Source: Hungatella effluvii (GTDB taxonomy: Bacteria; Bacillota; Clostridia; Lachnospirales; Lachnospiraceae). Taken from it: a DNA stretch of 64,000 nucleotides. The translations under genes were made by a program, and so were the position numbers. This document shows positions 50,720 to 61,184 of the stretch, piece after piece; within the stretch, counting starts at the first letter, position 1, and every line of letters begins with the position of its first letter. Location of the stretch: the NCBI RefSeq assembly GCF_003201875.1, contig NZ_QJKD01000011.1:1-64000 (forward strand), given 5' to 3'. The notes beneath the pieces were generated by a model. That model was not told the DNA's origin. It made no database searches and saw only the letters and a list, made by a program, of their open reading frames with translations.

Positions 50720-51654
50720 TGTTTGAACACAAGTCAGTGCTGCTTTACGAAACCATTGACAGCCTGAATGTAAAACCAGATGGAATTTATGTGGATGGAA
50801 CGCTTGGGGGCGGCGGACATGCTCTGGAAGTATGCAGACGCCTCGGGGAATACGGAAGATTAATCGGAATTGACCAGGATGCAGACGCCATCGCGGCGGC
50901 ATCGGAACGGCTTCGTGACTATGAAGACAGAGTTACGATCGTGAGAAGCAATTACGAAGAGATACAATCGGTACTAAAGGATTTAGGAATCGAAAAGGCA
51001 GACGGTATTTATCTGGACCTTGGAGTATCCTCCTATCAGCTGGACACACCGGAACGGGGATTCACCTACCGGGAAGACGACGCTCCGCTGGATATGAGGA
51101 TGGATCAGAGAAACACACAGACGGCCGCCGATATTGTGAATACGTACAGCGAGTTTGATTTATACAGAATTATCCGTGACTACGGAGAGGACAAGTTCGC
51201 AAAGAATATCGCAAAGCATATCGTGAGGGCCAGAGAGACAAAACGGATTGAGACAACAGGAGAATTGACAGAGATTATTAAGGAAGCGGTTCCTGCGAAA
51301 GTTCGCGCAGTGGGCGGCCATCCTTCGAAGAAGACGTTCCAGGCGATTCGGATTGAACTGAATCAGGAGCTGGAGGTCTTAAATAATTCTATTGATACGA
51401 TGATCGACTTATTGAAACCGGGTGGAAGGCTGGCTGTTATCACCTTTCATTCGCTGGAAGACCGAATCGTAAAGATTCGCTTCCGCAATAATGAGAATCC
51501 CTGTACCTGTCCGCCGGATTTTCCAGTCTGTGTCTGCGGCAAAGTCAGCAAAGGCCGGGTAATCACCAGAAAACCCATTGTACCGTCAGAAGAAGAGATT
51601 GAAGGGAACAAGAGATCGAAGAGTTCGAAACTTCGAGTATTTGAGCGGATTTAA
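50716..51654 (+). CDS. rsmH: 16S rRNA m4C1402 methyltransferase
   Basis: 312 residues. SAM motif YVDGTLGGGGHALEV, GIDQDADAI, LDLGVSSYQLD and the C-terminal VITFHSLEDRIVK are all conserved. Methylates N4 of C1402 in 16S rRNA. Overlaps mraZ by ATGATG. Confidence 0.95.
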   Translation: MMFEHKSVLLYETIDSLNVKPDGIYVDGTLGGGGHALEVCRRLGEYGRLIGIDQDADAIAAASERLRDYEDRVTIVRSNYEEIQSVLKDLGIEKADGIYLDLGVSSYQLDTPERGFTYREDDAPLDMRMDQRNTQTAADIVNTYSEFDLYRIIRDYGEDKFAKNIAKHIVRARETKRIETTGELTEIIKEAVPAKVRAVGGHPSKKTFQAIRIELNQELEVLNNSIDTMIDLLKPGGRLAVITFHSLEDRIVKIRFRNNENPCTCPPDFPVCVCGKVSKGRVITRKPIVPSEEEIEGNKRSKSSKLRVFERI

Positions 51655-51671
51655 AAAGGGAGGAAAAGAGC

Positions 51672-52157
51672 ATGGCTGCTAGAAAGAATGTGCATTCTTA
51701 CCGTAGTGCTGCCTACGTACAGGGGAATACTGTCCGTAAGCTGGAACCAAAGCGCGTACCGGTAAGACGTTCACCAGATGAAGTACGCCGTCCGGCAGTG
51801 AACCATAAAGTCAGACGGAATCGTGAAAAAGCCTTACAGATGGATTTGCCTTATGTTATTATGCTGACCATCGCAGCAGTCTGTACGCTCTATTTATGTG
51901 TAAATTATCTCCATCTTCAGTCTTCTATCACGACGAGAATTCATACGATCGAGAGCCTGGAGTCGGAGCTGGAAACGTTAAAGACTGAAAACGATGCCCT
52001 GCAGACGAATATTAATACTTCCGTTGATTTGGATCATGTGTACAAAGTTGCTACAGAGGAACTTGGCATGGTCTACGCTAATAAGAATCAGATTCTTCAG
52101 TATGATAAGACGGAAAGTGAGTATGTAAGGCAGAATGAAGACATCCCGAAACACTAA
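51672..52157 (+). CDS. ftsL: FtsL-like division protein
   Basis: 161 residues: a basic cytosolic part of ~57 residues, one membrane helix (about 58-78) and a coiled coil (about 85-115, ESLESELETLKTENDALQTN) followed by the FtsL/DivIC-like EELGMVYA segment. Acts with FtsB/DivIC and FtsQ in the divisome. Position between rsmH and the PBP genes supports the assignment. Its 3' end overlaps the next gene by 23 bp. Confidence 0.85.
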   Translation: MAARKNVHSYRSAAYVQGNTVRKLEPKRVPVRRSPDEVRRPAVNHKVRRNREKALQMDLPYVIMLTIAAVCTLYLCVNYLHLQSSITTRIHTIESLESELETLKTENDALQTNINTSVDLDHVYKVATEELGMVYANKNQILQYDKTESEYVRQNEDIPKH

Positions 52158-54393
52158 CAGGCAGAAAAATAGAAAAACCAAGATATTTCCAAGATACATG
52201 CAGGAAAAGCTGGCGATTACCGTCCTGGTAGTTACGCTGGCTTTGTTTGCATTGGTTATGGTCCTGTATGATTTAATGACCAACAAAAAGGATGATTTTA
52301 ATCAGATTGTGCTGTCGCAGCAGGAGTACGACAGCCGCACCATACCATTCCGACGGGGCGATATTCTGGACCGCAACGGAACGTATCTGGCGACGAGTGA
52401 AAAAGTGTATAATCTGATCCTGGATCCCAAGCAGATTATGTCGGATTCCAACGCCTACTTAGAGGCCTCTGTGAACGCTCTGGTAGACTGTTTCGGTTAT
52501 GACCGGACGGAGATGATGAATCTGATCAACGAGAAAAAGGACAAGTACTATATCCGTTACGCCAAGCAGCTGACTTACGACCAGAAAGAAAACTTCGAGA
52601 ATTATAAGGAAGAAAAACGGGAAGAGTTTAAGAAGGCTGGAGACGGAAAGGGCATCCGCGGCATCTGGTTCGAGGATGAGTATAAGAGAATCTACCCGTA
52701 TAACTCCGTGGGATGCAATGTGATCGGCTTTGCCAGAGACGACGGCATGGATGGAAGCGGCGGCATTGAGCAGTATTATAACTCCACGCTGATGGGAACC
52801 AACGGCAGGGAGTATGGCTATTTAAATGACGACTCCAACCTGGAGCGTGTGATCAAGCCGGCATCCAACGGCAATACGGTCGTATCCACCATCGATACAA
52901 ACGTTCAGAAGATCGTTGAGAAATATATCACGGAGTGGGAGCAGGAGGTCGGAAGCAAGCGGGTGGGCGTCATCGTCATGGATCCCAATAATGGCGAAGT
53001 CCTGGCCATGGCCAATGATAAGACCTTTGATTTAAACAATCCGAGGCAGCTCCGCCCGGAGTATACCGATGATGTAGTGAAGCAGCTGGGCATTCAGGAA
53101 GCCATAGACGACTACCACAGAAAGAATAAGGACGCGGAGCCTCTGACGGAGGCCAACGTTTACGCCCACTATTCCAATGATGAGATCATGTCCTTTGGAA
53201 AACAGGTGGCGTGGAATCAGACGTGGCGTAATTTCTGCATCAGCGACGGCTTCGAGCCCGGTTCTACCGCTAAGATATTCACCGTGGCGGCGGGCCTGGA
53301 GGAAGGCTCCATCAACGGTAATGAGACGTATACGTGTAACGGAAAGCTGGAGATCGGCGGATGGCCGATCAGCTGTGTAAACCGGTACGGTCACGGCGAT
53401 CTGACGGTGGAGCAGGGCCTTATGAAATCGTGCAACGTCGTTATGATGCACATTGCCCAGAAAGTAGGAAAACAGAAATTCTATAAATACCAGCAGCAGT
53501 TTGGCTTCGGTTCCAAAACCGGAATCGATCTTCCTGGTGAGGCGGACAACAAGACGCTTATGTACAACGCGGAGACGGCCGATCCGGCTTCCCTCGCAAC
53601 CAATGCCTTCGGTCAGAACTTTAACTGTTCCATGATCCAGATGGCGGCGGCGTACTGCTCCGTCATAAACGGCGGCTCCTACTACGAGCCCCATGTGGTG
53701 AAACAGATCTTAAACGAGCAGGGGTCTATCGTGAAGAAGATGGATCCGGTTCTGGTCCGCGAGACTGTTTCGGAATCCACCACGAAGTTTATTAACGAAG
53801 CGCTCTATAAGACGGTAAACGCCCAGGGCGGTACCGGCTCTGCCGCTAAGGTAGAGGGTTATAAAATCGCGGGTAAAACAGGAACGGCCGAGAAGGTCGG
53901 ACGTGACAAGAAAAACTACGTCGTATCCTTCTGTGGCTATGCACCCGCCGATAATCCGCAGGTTCTCGTATATGTGGTAGTGGACGAGCCGCACGTAGAG
54001 GAACAGGCTCACAGTACGTATGCAAGCAAAATCTTTCAGAAGATTATGACTGAGATTCTTCCTTATTTAAATATATTCCCGGATACAGATATCACGCCGT
54101 CACTTCCGGAAGGCGGACAGGCAGAACTGCCTTCAGAGGAAGGGATCAGCAGCTCCACAGAGGGTTCCACGGAAGAAGGAACAGAGGAGAGCACGGAAGT
54201 GGGAACACTGGAAAACGGAGAGACGATTCCGCCGGAGGCTCTCGATCCTTCGGAAGAAGCGGTAATCGGTCCGAGCGAGGAGGAAGGCTACGGTCTGCCG
54301 GGTGCGCTGCCTGGACAGACGAATCCGGCACGGATCCCGACGACCGCCTCCTCGTCCACAGAAGCTTCCGAAACGGAGACAAAGGAAGAATAA
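52135..54393 (+). CDS. Class B penicillin-binding protein (FtsI/PBP2B-like)
   Basis: 752 residues. A membrane helix (about 22-45), PBP dimerisation domain (FRRGDILDRNGTYLATS), then transpeptidase motifs SxxK (STAK near 376), SCN and KTG (GKTGTAEK near 580). A ~100-residue Glu/Ser/Thr/Pro-rich tail without PASTA repeats ends the protein. Likely septal transpeptidase. Starts inside ftsL, so translation is coupled. Confidence 0.93.
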   Translation: MKTSRNTNRQKNRKTKIFPRYMQEKLAITVLVVTLALFALVMVLYDLMTNKKDDFNQIVLSQQEYDSRTIPFRRGDILDRNGTYLATSEKVYNLILDPKQIMSDSNAYLEASVNALVDCFGYDRTEMMNLINEKKDKYYIRYAKQLTYDQKENFENYKEEKREEFKKAGDGKGIRGIWFEDEYKRIYPYNSVGCNVIGFARDDGMDGSGGIEQYYNSTLMGTNGREYGYLNDDSNLERVIKPASNGNTVVSTIDTNVQKIVEKYITEWEQEVGSKRVGVIVMDPNNGEVLAMANDKTFDLNNPRQLRPEYTDDVVKQLGIQEAIDDYHRKNKDAEPLTEANVYAHYSNDEIMSFGKQVAWNQTWRNFCISDGFEPGSTAKIFTVAAGLEEGSINGNETYTCNGKLEIGGWPISCVNRYGHGDLTVEQGLMKSCNVVMMHIAQKVGKQKFYKYQQQFGFGSKTGIDLPGEADNKTLMYNAETADPASLATNAFGQNFNCSMIQMAAAYCSVINGGSYYEPHVVKQILNEQGSIVKKMDPVLVRETVSESTTKFINEALYKTVNAQGGTGSAAKVEGYKIAGKTGTAEKVGRDKKNYVVSFCGYAPADNPQVLVYVVVDEPHVEEQAHSTYASKIFQKIMTEILPYLNIFPDTDITPSLPEGGQAELPSEEGISSSTEGSTEEGTEESTEVGTLENGETIPPEALDPSEEAVIGPSEEEGYGLPGALPGQTNPARIPTTASSSTEASETETKEE

Positions 54394-54442
54394 AAGCGCA
54401 GGAATTTCATATACTGTAACAATGATGACGGTGGAGCAGCGT

Positions 54443-56200
54443 ATGAATTCTAATAAAACACATCACAGAGAGAAGATAGCCATCCTGTTTTTCCTGTTAT
54501 TTCTTGCCATGACAGGACTAATGGGGCGGCTGTTTTTTCTTATGATTTTCCGATCCGCCCATTACAGTGCCATGGCGGAGGACTTGCATGAAAGAGAGAG
54601 AACGATCAAAGCGGCCAGAGGCAATATCGTTGATGCCAATGGAACCGTCATCGCCACCAACAGGACCGTCTGCACCATTTCGGTCATCCACAATCAGATA
54701 GAGGAACCAGATCAGGTGGTGGCAGTTTTAAGCAAAGAACTGGGAATCGAGGAAGATTCTGTCAGAAAAAAGGTAGAAAAATACAGTTCCAGGGAGATTA
54801 TTAAGACCAATGTGGACAAAGCCCTGGGGGACCAGATAAGGACGTACCATCTGGCCGGGGTGAAGGTGGATGAGGACTACAAACGGTACTATCCCTACGA
54901 CAGCCTGGCCTCCAAGGTGCTGGGATTTACAGGAGGAGATAACCAGGGTATCATAGGTCTGGAGGTTAAGTACGAGGATTACTTAAAGGGGATGAACGGG
55001 AAGATTCTGACTATGTCTGACGCGGCGGGCATTGAGATTGAAAATGCGGCAGAGGATCGGATCGAGCCCATCGCCGGGCAGGATCTGCATGTGAGTCTGG
55101 ACGTAAATATCCAGAAGTACTGCGAGCAGGCGGCGTACCAGGTGATGGAGAAGAAAGGCGCGAAGCGGGTCTCCATCATTGTCATGAACCCGCAGAACGG
55201 AGAGATCATGGCTATGGTAAGTGCTCCTGAATTCAACTTAAACGACCCGTTCACGCTTCCGGAGGACCCGGGAAATGTGAGCGCCAAGGAGAAGCAGGAG
55301 CTGTTGAACCAGATGTGGCGTAATCCCTGCATCAACGATACTTACGAGCCCGGCTCCACGTTTAAGATCGTGACGGCCGCCGCGGGGCTGGAAGCGGGAG
55401 TGGTGAATCTGGAAGACCATTTCTCCTGTCCCGGCTTTCGGATCGTGGAGGACAGGAAGATCCGGTGTCACAAGGTGGGGGGCCATGGTTCCGAGACATT
55501 TCTGCAGGGAATGATGAACTCCTGCAACCCGGTTCTGATCGATGTGGGCCAGCGCCTGGGAGTGGATAATTACTACAAGTATTTTGAACAGTTTGGCCTG
55601 AAGGGAAAGACGGGAATCGATCTGCCCGGCGAGGCCGCTACCATTATGCATAAGAAAGAGAATATGGGGCTGGTGGAGCTGGCCACGGTCTCCTTCGGCC
55701 AGTCGTTCCAGATTACCCCCATGCAGCTGATTACCACGGCTTCGGCCATCGTTAACGGCGGCAACCGGGTGACGCCCCACTTTGGTGTGGGAGCCGTCAG
55801 CGCCGACGGCGAGGTGATTCACAACTTTACCTACCCGGTGAAGGAAGGGATCGTCTCTGCGGAAACGAGCGAAACCATGCGCTATATTCTGGAAAAGGTC
55901 GTCTCCGAGGGCAGCGGAAAAAAGGCGTATCTGGAAGGGTACCGCATTGGCGGAAAAACGGCCACTTCGGAAAAACTTCCGAGAAGCTTAAAGAAGTACA
56001 TTTCGTCTTTTATCGGCTTTGCACCGGCGGATAATCCGTCCGTAATCGCCCTGATTACCATCGATGAACCGCAGGGAATCTACTACGGCGGAACCATAGC
56101 GGCGCCTGTCATTGCTGACATTTTTAAGAATATTCTGCCTTATCTGGGAATTGAAGCAACAGAGGAAAAAACTGTTTCATCGTTTCGATTCTATAGTTGA
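54443..56200 (+). CDS. Class B penicillin-binding protein (SpoVD-like)
   Basis: 585 residues from the ATG at 54443 (GGTGGAG before it). Membrane helix about 12-35, dimerisation domain (ERTIKAARGNIVDANGTVIAT), SxxK (STFK near 304), SCN (MMNSCNPVLID), and KTA instead of the canonical KTG (IGGKTATSEK near 504). A second class B enzyme in the division cluster, as for ftsI-spoVD pairs in Bacillus; lacks PASTA domains. The KTG-to-KTA change is unusual. Confidence 0.9.
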   Translation: MNSNKTHHREKIAILFFLLFLAMTGLMGRLFFLMIFRSAHYSAMAEDLHERERTIKAARGNIVDANGTVIATNRTVCTISVIHNQIEEPDQVVAVLSKELGIEEDSVRKKVEKYSSREIIKTNVDKALGDQIRTYHLAGVKVDEDYKRYYPYDSLASKVLGFTGGDNQGIIGLEVKYEDYLKGMNGKILTMSDAAGIEIENAAEDRIEPIAGQDLHVSLDVNIQKYCEQAAYQVMEKKGAKRVSIIVMNPQNGEIMAMVSAPEFNLNDPFTLPEDPGNVSAKEKQELLNQMWRNPCINDTYEPGSTFKIVTAAAGLEAGVVNLEDHFSCPGFRIVEDRKIRCHKVGGHGSETFLQGMMNSCNPVLIDVGQRLGVDNYYKYFEQFGLKGKTGIDLPGEAATIMHKKENMGLVELATVSFGQSFQITPMQLITTASAIVNGGNRVTPHFGVGAVSADGEVIHNFTYPVKEGIVSAETSETMRYILEKVVSEGSGKKAYLEGYRIGGKTATSEKLPRSLKKYISSFIGFAPADNPSVIALITIDEPQGIYYGGTIAAPVIADIFKNILPYLGIEATEEKTVSSFRFYS

Positions 56201-56225
56201 TTATTCAGGAAAAAAGACGTATACT
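56197..56225 (+). promoter_or_regulatory. Internal promoter before mraY with a leader hairpin
   Basis: TTGATT (56197-56202), 17-bp spacer, TATACT (56220-56225). TACTTTC (56237-56243) and GAAAGTA (56279-56285) then form a leader stem, before GAGGTG and the mraY ATG. Confidence 0.65.
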
Positions 56226-56312
56226 ACTAACTGTGTTACTTTCCGCCGAACGAAGTGAGGGGGATTAACCGCGGCCCTGAAAGTACGAATACATAAAATA
56301 TTGAGGTGTGAC

Positions 56313-57281
56313 ATGATTAACGAGACGATACTGGCGATTATCATAGCGTTTGCCATAAGCGCGATACTGTGCCCTATAGTAATACCATTTCTCCACAGAT
56401 TAAAATTTGGTCAGCAGGTCCGGGAAGAGGGACCGGAAAGCCATTTGAAAAAGCAGGGCACTCCCACTATGGGCGGTCTGATCATATTGACCAGCATTAT
56501 CATTACTTCTCTGTTCTACGTGAAGGATTATCCGAAGATCATACCGATTCTGTTCATGACCGTTGGTTTTGGTATCGTTGGTTTTCTGGATGATTATATT
56601 AAGATCGTCATGAAACGCTCCGAAGGGCTTAAGCCTTTACAGAAGATAATCGGACAGTTTATCATTACAGGCGTTTTTGCATATTACCTTCTCAACTCCA
56701 AGGCAGTGGGAACGAGCATGCTGATTCCATTTACCGGAGGCTTCGAAAATGGCCTCTATATCGACCTCGGGATATTCTTTGTGCCGTTTCTGTTCTTTGT
56801 TGTGCTGGGAACCGACAACGGTGTGAATTTTACCGACGGTCTCGACGGACTCTGTACCAGCGTGACGATCCTGGTGGCCACCTTCTTAACTGTGGTGGCC
56901 CTGGGGGAGAGAGCGGGGATCAGCCCGATCACGGGCGCGGTCGTAGGCAGCCTCCTGGGCTTTCTGCTGTTTAACGTCTACCCGGCCAGAGTGTTTATGG
57001 GAGACACCGGTTCCCTGGCGCTCGGCGGTTTCGTGGCGTCCAGTGCCTACATGATGCAGATGCCCATATTTATCGCGATCATTGGATTCATTTATCTGGT
57101 GGAAGTTCTGTCAGATATTATACAAATTACGTATTTTAGAAAAACAGGCGGAAAGAGATTCTTTAAGATGGCGCCGATCCATCACCATTTTGAGATGTGC
57201 GGCTGGTCCGAGACCAGGGTTGTTGCCGTTTTCTCTATTGTGACGGCGATTCTCTGCCTGCTGGCATACCTTGGACTGTAA
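56313..57281 (+). CDS. mraY: Phospho-MurNAc-pentapeptide transferase
   Basis: 322 residues with ten membrane helices; GTPTMGGLIIL, LDDYIKIV, GTDNGVNFTDGLDGL and APIHHHFE are the conserved MraY loops. It makes lipid I. Start at 56313 follows GAGGTG; the upstream in-frame GTG/TTG region is less likely. Confidence 0.95.
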   Translation: MINETILAIIIAFAISAILCPIVIPFLHRLKFGQQVREEGPESHLKKQGTPTMGGLIILTSIIITSLFYVKDYPKIIPILFMTVGFGIVGFLDDYIKIVMKRSEGLKPLQKIIGQFIITGVFAYYLLNSKAVGTSMLIPFTGGFENGLYIDLGIFFVPFLFFVVLGTDNGVNFTDGLDGLCTSVTILVATFLTVVALGERAGISPITGAVVGSLLGFLLFNVYPARVFMGDTGSLALGGFVASSAYMMQMPIFIAIIGFIYLVEVLSDIIQITYFRKTGGKRFFKMAPIHHHFEMCGWSETRVVAVFSIVTAILCLLAYLGL

Positions 57282-57297
57282 AGAAGGAGAGTAACCT

Positions 57298-58644
57298 ATG
57301 AGTCAGAAAATATTAGTTGCAGGGAGCGGAAAGAGTGGAATTGCCGCTTCCAGAATGGCACTCGATACAGAACACGAAGTGATTCTCTACGACAGCAATG
57401 AGGCGCTTGACGCGGAGGCGGTCCGGGGACAGTTTAAAGAGGACGAGACAATTGAAGTGCTCCTTGGAGAGCTGACGAAGGAGGCGCTTAAGGACGTGGA
57501 ACTCTGCGTTATCAGTCCTGGTATCCCGCTTGATGCCCCGTTTGTCGAGGTGCTGAAGGCCTGCGGGGTCCCGATCTGGAGTGAGATCCAGCTTGCATAC
57601 CATTATGCCAGGGGAAAGCTGGCAGCCATAACGGGGACAAACGGAAAGACGACGACGACCTCTCTGGTCGGGGAGATCATGAGCGCGTACTATAAAGAGG
57701 TGTTTGTAGTAGGAAATATCGGAACCCCGTATACGTCCACCGCACTCCGCACGACAGACCAGTCTTATACGGTCGCGGAGATCAGCAGCTTTCAGCTGGA
57801 GACCATCACGGATTTTAAACCCGACGTGAGCGCGATCCTGAATATTACGCCGGACCATTTAAACCGCCATAAGACGATGGACTGCTACATAGAGGTAAAG
57901 AAAGGGATTGCAAAGAATCAGACGAAGGAGGATGCCTGCATCCTCAATTACGACGATCCGGTTCTGCGGCGATTCGGAGAGACTGTGACCCCGCGCGTCA
58001 TCTATTTCAGCAGCAGGGAGTTTCTCTCTGAAGGCATCTGCCTGGATGGCGATATGATTGTAAGGAACCACGACGGCGTGCGCATGGAGATCATTAATAT
58101 CCATGACATGAATCTGCTGGGCCGCCACAACCACGAAAACGTTATGGCGGCGGCTGCCATAACCATGGAGCTGGGAGTGCCGCTTGAGACGATACAGAGC
58201 GTGATCAGGGACTTTAAGGCGGTGGAACACCGGATCGAGTTCGTGGCAGAGAAGGCGGGGGTGAAGTACTATAACGATTCCAAGGGAACGAATCCCGACG
58301 CGGCGATCCAGGCGGTTAATGCCATGCCTGGCCCCACGATCTTAATCGCGGGAGGCTACGATAAGAATTCCGAGTATGACGAATGGATCAGATCCTTCGG
58401 CAAAAAGGTGAGATACATGGTCCTTTTAGGCCAGACGAGAGAGAAAATCGCTGAGTGTGCCGCAAGGCACGGCTTCACCAATGTCATGTATGCGGAAGAC
58501 ATGCAGGAGGCGGTCAGAGTTTGCGCATCCTATGCGAATGCCGGAGAATACGTGTTGTTGTCACCCGCCTGCGCCAGCTGGGGGATGTTTAACAATTACG
58601 AGGAACGGGGTGATGTTTTCAAGGAGTGCGTGCGCAGTCTGTAA
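57298..58644 (+). CDS. murD: UDP-MurNAc-L-alanine:D-glutamate ligase
   Basis: 448 residues. N-terminal Rossmann domain (ILVAGSGKSGIAASRMA), ATP-binding ITGTNGKTTTTSLV, DHLNRHKTMDCYIEVK and the C-terminal domain with YNDSKGTNPDAA. Adds D-Glu to the muropeptide. Follows mraY by 16 bp with GGAG upstream. Confidence 0.95.
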   Translation: MSQKILVAGSGKSGIAASRMALDTEHEVILYDSNEALDAEAVRGQFKEDETIEVLLGELTKEALKDVELCVISPGIPLDAPFVEVLKACGVPIWSEIQLAYHYARGKLAAITGTNGKTTTTSLVGEIMSAYYKEVFVVGNIGTPYTSTALRTTDQSYTVAEISSFQLETITDFKPDVSAILNITPDHLNRHKTMDCYIEVKKGIAKNQTKEDACILNYDDPVLRRFGETVTPRVIYFSSREFLSEGICLDGDMIVRNHDGVRMEIINIHDMNLLGRHNHENVMAAAAITMELGVPLETIQSVIRDFKAVEHRIEFVAEKAGVKYYNDSKGTNPDAAIQAVNAMPGPTILIAGGYDKNSEYDEWIRSFGKKVRYMVLLGQTREKIAECAARHGFTNVMYAEDMQEAVRVCASYANAGEYVLLSPACASWGMFNNYEERGDVFKECVRSL

Positions 58645-58690
58645 CAGGATGCGGCTATCGCTCACTAAAGTTTTGGCGAGGAGGAATGAG

Positions 58691-59842
58691 ATGGCGGAAA
58701 ACAGGCCTAACAAGAAGAAAAACAAACCGCGCCGTTTTTATGATTACAGCCTGCTGTTTACGGTGATATTTTTGACCGTGTTCGGTCTGGTTATGATATA
58801 CAGTTCCAGCTCCTACGCTGCCCAGATAAAGTATGATGATGCGGCCTATTTTATGATGAGACAGGCGAAGATTGCACTGGCCGGATTTGTCATCATGCTG
58901 ATTATCTCCAAGATGGATTACCACTGGTACGCAAGATTTGCCGTTCTGGCCTACGTCCTTTCCTATGTGCTGATGATTGCCACCGCACTGTTTGGTATCG
59001 AGAGAAACGGTAAGAAGCGCTGGCTCGGAGTGGGCGGCGCCTCAATTCAGCCAACAGAGTTTGTAAAGATCGCCCTGATCGTCATGCTGGCATCCATGAT
59101 CGTGCAGATGGGCAAGAATATCAACGAAAAGAGAGGCGTGCTGCTGGTGATTGTCACCACGCTGCCTATCGCCGGAATAGTAGCAGCCAACAACTTAAGT
59201 TCCGGTATTATCATTGCAGGAATCGCGTTTGTCATGCTGTTTGTGGCATGTAAGAAAAAATGGCCGTTTTTTGCCTGCGGATTCGCGGGCGTGGGGGTGC
59301 TGGCGTTTGCCGGTCCCATTGCGACCGCCCTGGAGAAGATCGGTCTGTTAAAAGAGTATCAGTTAAGCCGTATCTTCGTCTGGCTGGAGCCGGAGAAATA
59401 CCCGTCCACCGGCGGCTATCAGGTGCTTCAGGGGTTATACGCCATCGGTTCCGGAGGACTGGTGGGAAGAGGCTTAGGGGAGAGTATCCAGAAGATGGGA
59501 TTCGTACCCGAGGCGCAGAATGATATGATTTTCTCCATCATCTGTGAGGAACTGGGGCTCTTCGGAGCCGTGTCGGTGATCCTGATCTTTCTGTTCATGA
59601 TCTACCGGTTTATGCTGATTGCAGACAACGCGCCGGATTTATTCGGTGCCCTGCTGGTCGTAGGTGTCATGGGGCACATTGCGATCCAGGTTATCTTAAA
59701 TATTGCCGTAGTTACCAACACCATTCCCAACACCGGAATCACGCTTCCCTTTATCAGCTACGGAGGCACGTCGGTTTTGTTCCTGATGATGGAAATGGGC
59801 ATGGTTTTGAGCGTTTCCAATCAGATACGTCTGGAAAGGTGA
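58691..59842 (+). CDS. ftsW: FtsW/RodA/SpoVE-family lipid II polymerase
   Basis: 383 residues, about ten membrane helices, with family marks IYSSSSYAAQ, RNGKKRWLGVGGASIQPTEF, GLYAIGSGGLVGRGLG, PEAQNDMIFSIICEELGL and GITLPFISYGGTSVLF. SEDS glycosyltransferase acting with a class B PBP; position favours FtsW or SpoVE. Start 58691 follows GAGG; the longer frame overlaps murD. Confidence 0.93.
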   Translation: MAENRPNKKKNKPRRFYDYSLLFTVIFLTVFGLVMIYSSSSYAAQIKYDDAAYFMMRQAKIALAGFVIMLIISKMDYHWYARFAVLAYVLSYVLMIATALFGIERNGKKRWLGVGGASIQPTEFVKIALIVMLASMIVQMGKNINEKRGVLLVIVTTLPIAGIVAANNLSSGIIIAGIAFVMLFVACKKKWPFFACGFAGVGVLAFAGPIATALEKIGLLKEYQLSRIFVWLEPEKYPSTGGYQVLQGLYAIGSGGLVGRGLGESIQKMGFVPEAQNDMIFSIICEELGLFGAVSVILIFLFMIYRFMLIADNAPDLFGALLVVGVMGHIAIQVILNIAVVTNTIPNTGITLPFISYGGTSVLFLMMEMGMVLSVSNQIRLER

Positions 59843-59933
59843 AAGTCCCCCTCATTTTATTCGGCGGAATGTGATAACCTTTTTCCCGCTTTTTACATAG
59901 GATAGTATATAAGAAGCCACGGGAGGTATCGGA

Positions 59934-61184
59934 TTGTCGGTCATAGAAGTCCAGGGGCTTACGCCCTTAGAAGGTGAGATAAAGATCCAGGGTTCCAAGA
60001 ATGCCGTTCTGCCCATGATGGCGGCGGCAATTCTTCATAAAGGCACGACAGTGATAGAAAATGTCCCCAGGATACAGGATGTGTTCTGTATGCTGGGGAT
60101 ACTTGACAGTATCGGCTGTAAATGCCGTTTGGAAGGAAACCGGCTGAAGATTGATGCATCCGTAGTTACAGAGACGGAAATACCGAAAGAGTTTGTGAAG
60201 AGTATGCGTTCCTCGATCATTGTTTCAGGGCCGCTGTTAGGACGGATGAAGAGAGCCGTTACCAGTTTTCCCGGCGGCTGCTCTATCGGGGAAAGGCCCA
60301 TTGACCTGCATTTGACGGCGCTTGACGCGCTGGGGGCCCGGGTGGAAGAGGACGGAGAGGAGCTTTTAGTCACGGCCAATGAACTGACGGGAGCCGACAT
60401 CTACTTCCCGTTTCCCAGCGTGGGAGCGACAGAGAACGCCCTCATGGCCGCCGTGCTGGCGGATGGTGTGACCGTGATTCACGGCGCCGCCAGAGAGCCT
60501 GAGATCGAAGAACTGTGCCTGTTTTTAATCGGCATGGGAGCCAGGATCCACGGGGTGGGAAGTTCAACACTGGTCATTGAAGGGGTACTTAGCCTGCATG
60601 ATTCCATATTTACCGTAACCGGCGACAGGATTGTGGCCGGCACTTATCTTTGTGCGGTCATGGCCGCGGAGGGGTGTGTGACCCTGACGGGAATCCGGCC
60701 ATCCCATATGGAGGCGGTGCTGCGCTGTGCGGAGGAGATGGGAGCCGCCATACGGAGGTATGACGACCTCATTTCCGTGACCATGACAGGGCGCCCGGCG
60801 GATTATTCGGTTGTGACGGGTCCTTATCCGCAGTTTCCGACGGATTTACAGTCGCCGATGATGGCGGTGATGGCCGCCGCTGAGGGAACCGGCCGTATGG
60901 AAGAAACTGTATTTGAGGGAAGATTTGGCACTGTAAAAGAATTGCAGAAACTTGGCGCAGATATTATAATAGAGGATAACAGGGCGGAGATCCGCGGGCT
61001 GTACCCTTTAACGGGCGCAGTCGTGAGGGCCAGGGATTTACGCGGCGGCGCCGCATTGGTGGTCGCGGGTCTGGCCTCCCGTGGTGTGACGCAGATTACA
61101 GACTGCAGCCACATCGAGCGGGGGTATGAAGATATCTGCCGGGATTTAAAGAGCCTTGGCGCTGTGATTAGAGGAATGGAATGA
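59934..61184 (+). CDS. murA: UDP-GlcNAc 1-carboxyvinyltransferase
   Basis: 416 residues. KNAVLPMMAAA with the conserved Lys-Asn, the active-site Cys in GGCSIGERPIDLHL (fosfomycin target) and RGGAALVVAGLA near the end. First committed step of peptidoglycan synthesis. TTG start, well spaced from GGGAGG (59921-59926). It occupies the place where murG often lies. Confidence 0.94.
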   Translation: MSVIEVQGLTPLEGEIKIQGSKNAVLPMMAAAILHKGTTVIENVPRIQDVFCMLGILDSIGCKCRLEGNRLKIDASVVTETEIPKEFVKSMRSSIIVSGPLLGRMKRAVTSFPGGCSIGERPIDLHLTALDALGARVEEDGEELLVTANELTGADIYFPFPSVGATENALMAAVLADGVTVIHGAAREPEIEELCLFLIGMGARIHGVGSSTLVIEGVLSLHDSIFTVTGDRIVAGTYLCAVMAAEGCVTLTGIRPSHMEAVLRCAEEMGAAIRRYDDLISVTMTGRPADYSVVTGPYPQFPTDLQSPMMAVMAAAEGTGRMEETVFEGRFGTVKELQKLGADIIIEDNRAEIRGLYPLTGAVVRARDLRGGAALVVAGLASRGVTQITDCSHIERGYEDICRDLKSLGAVIRGME

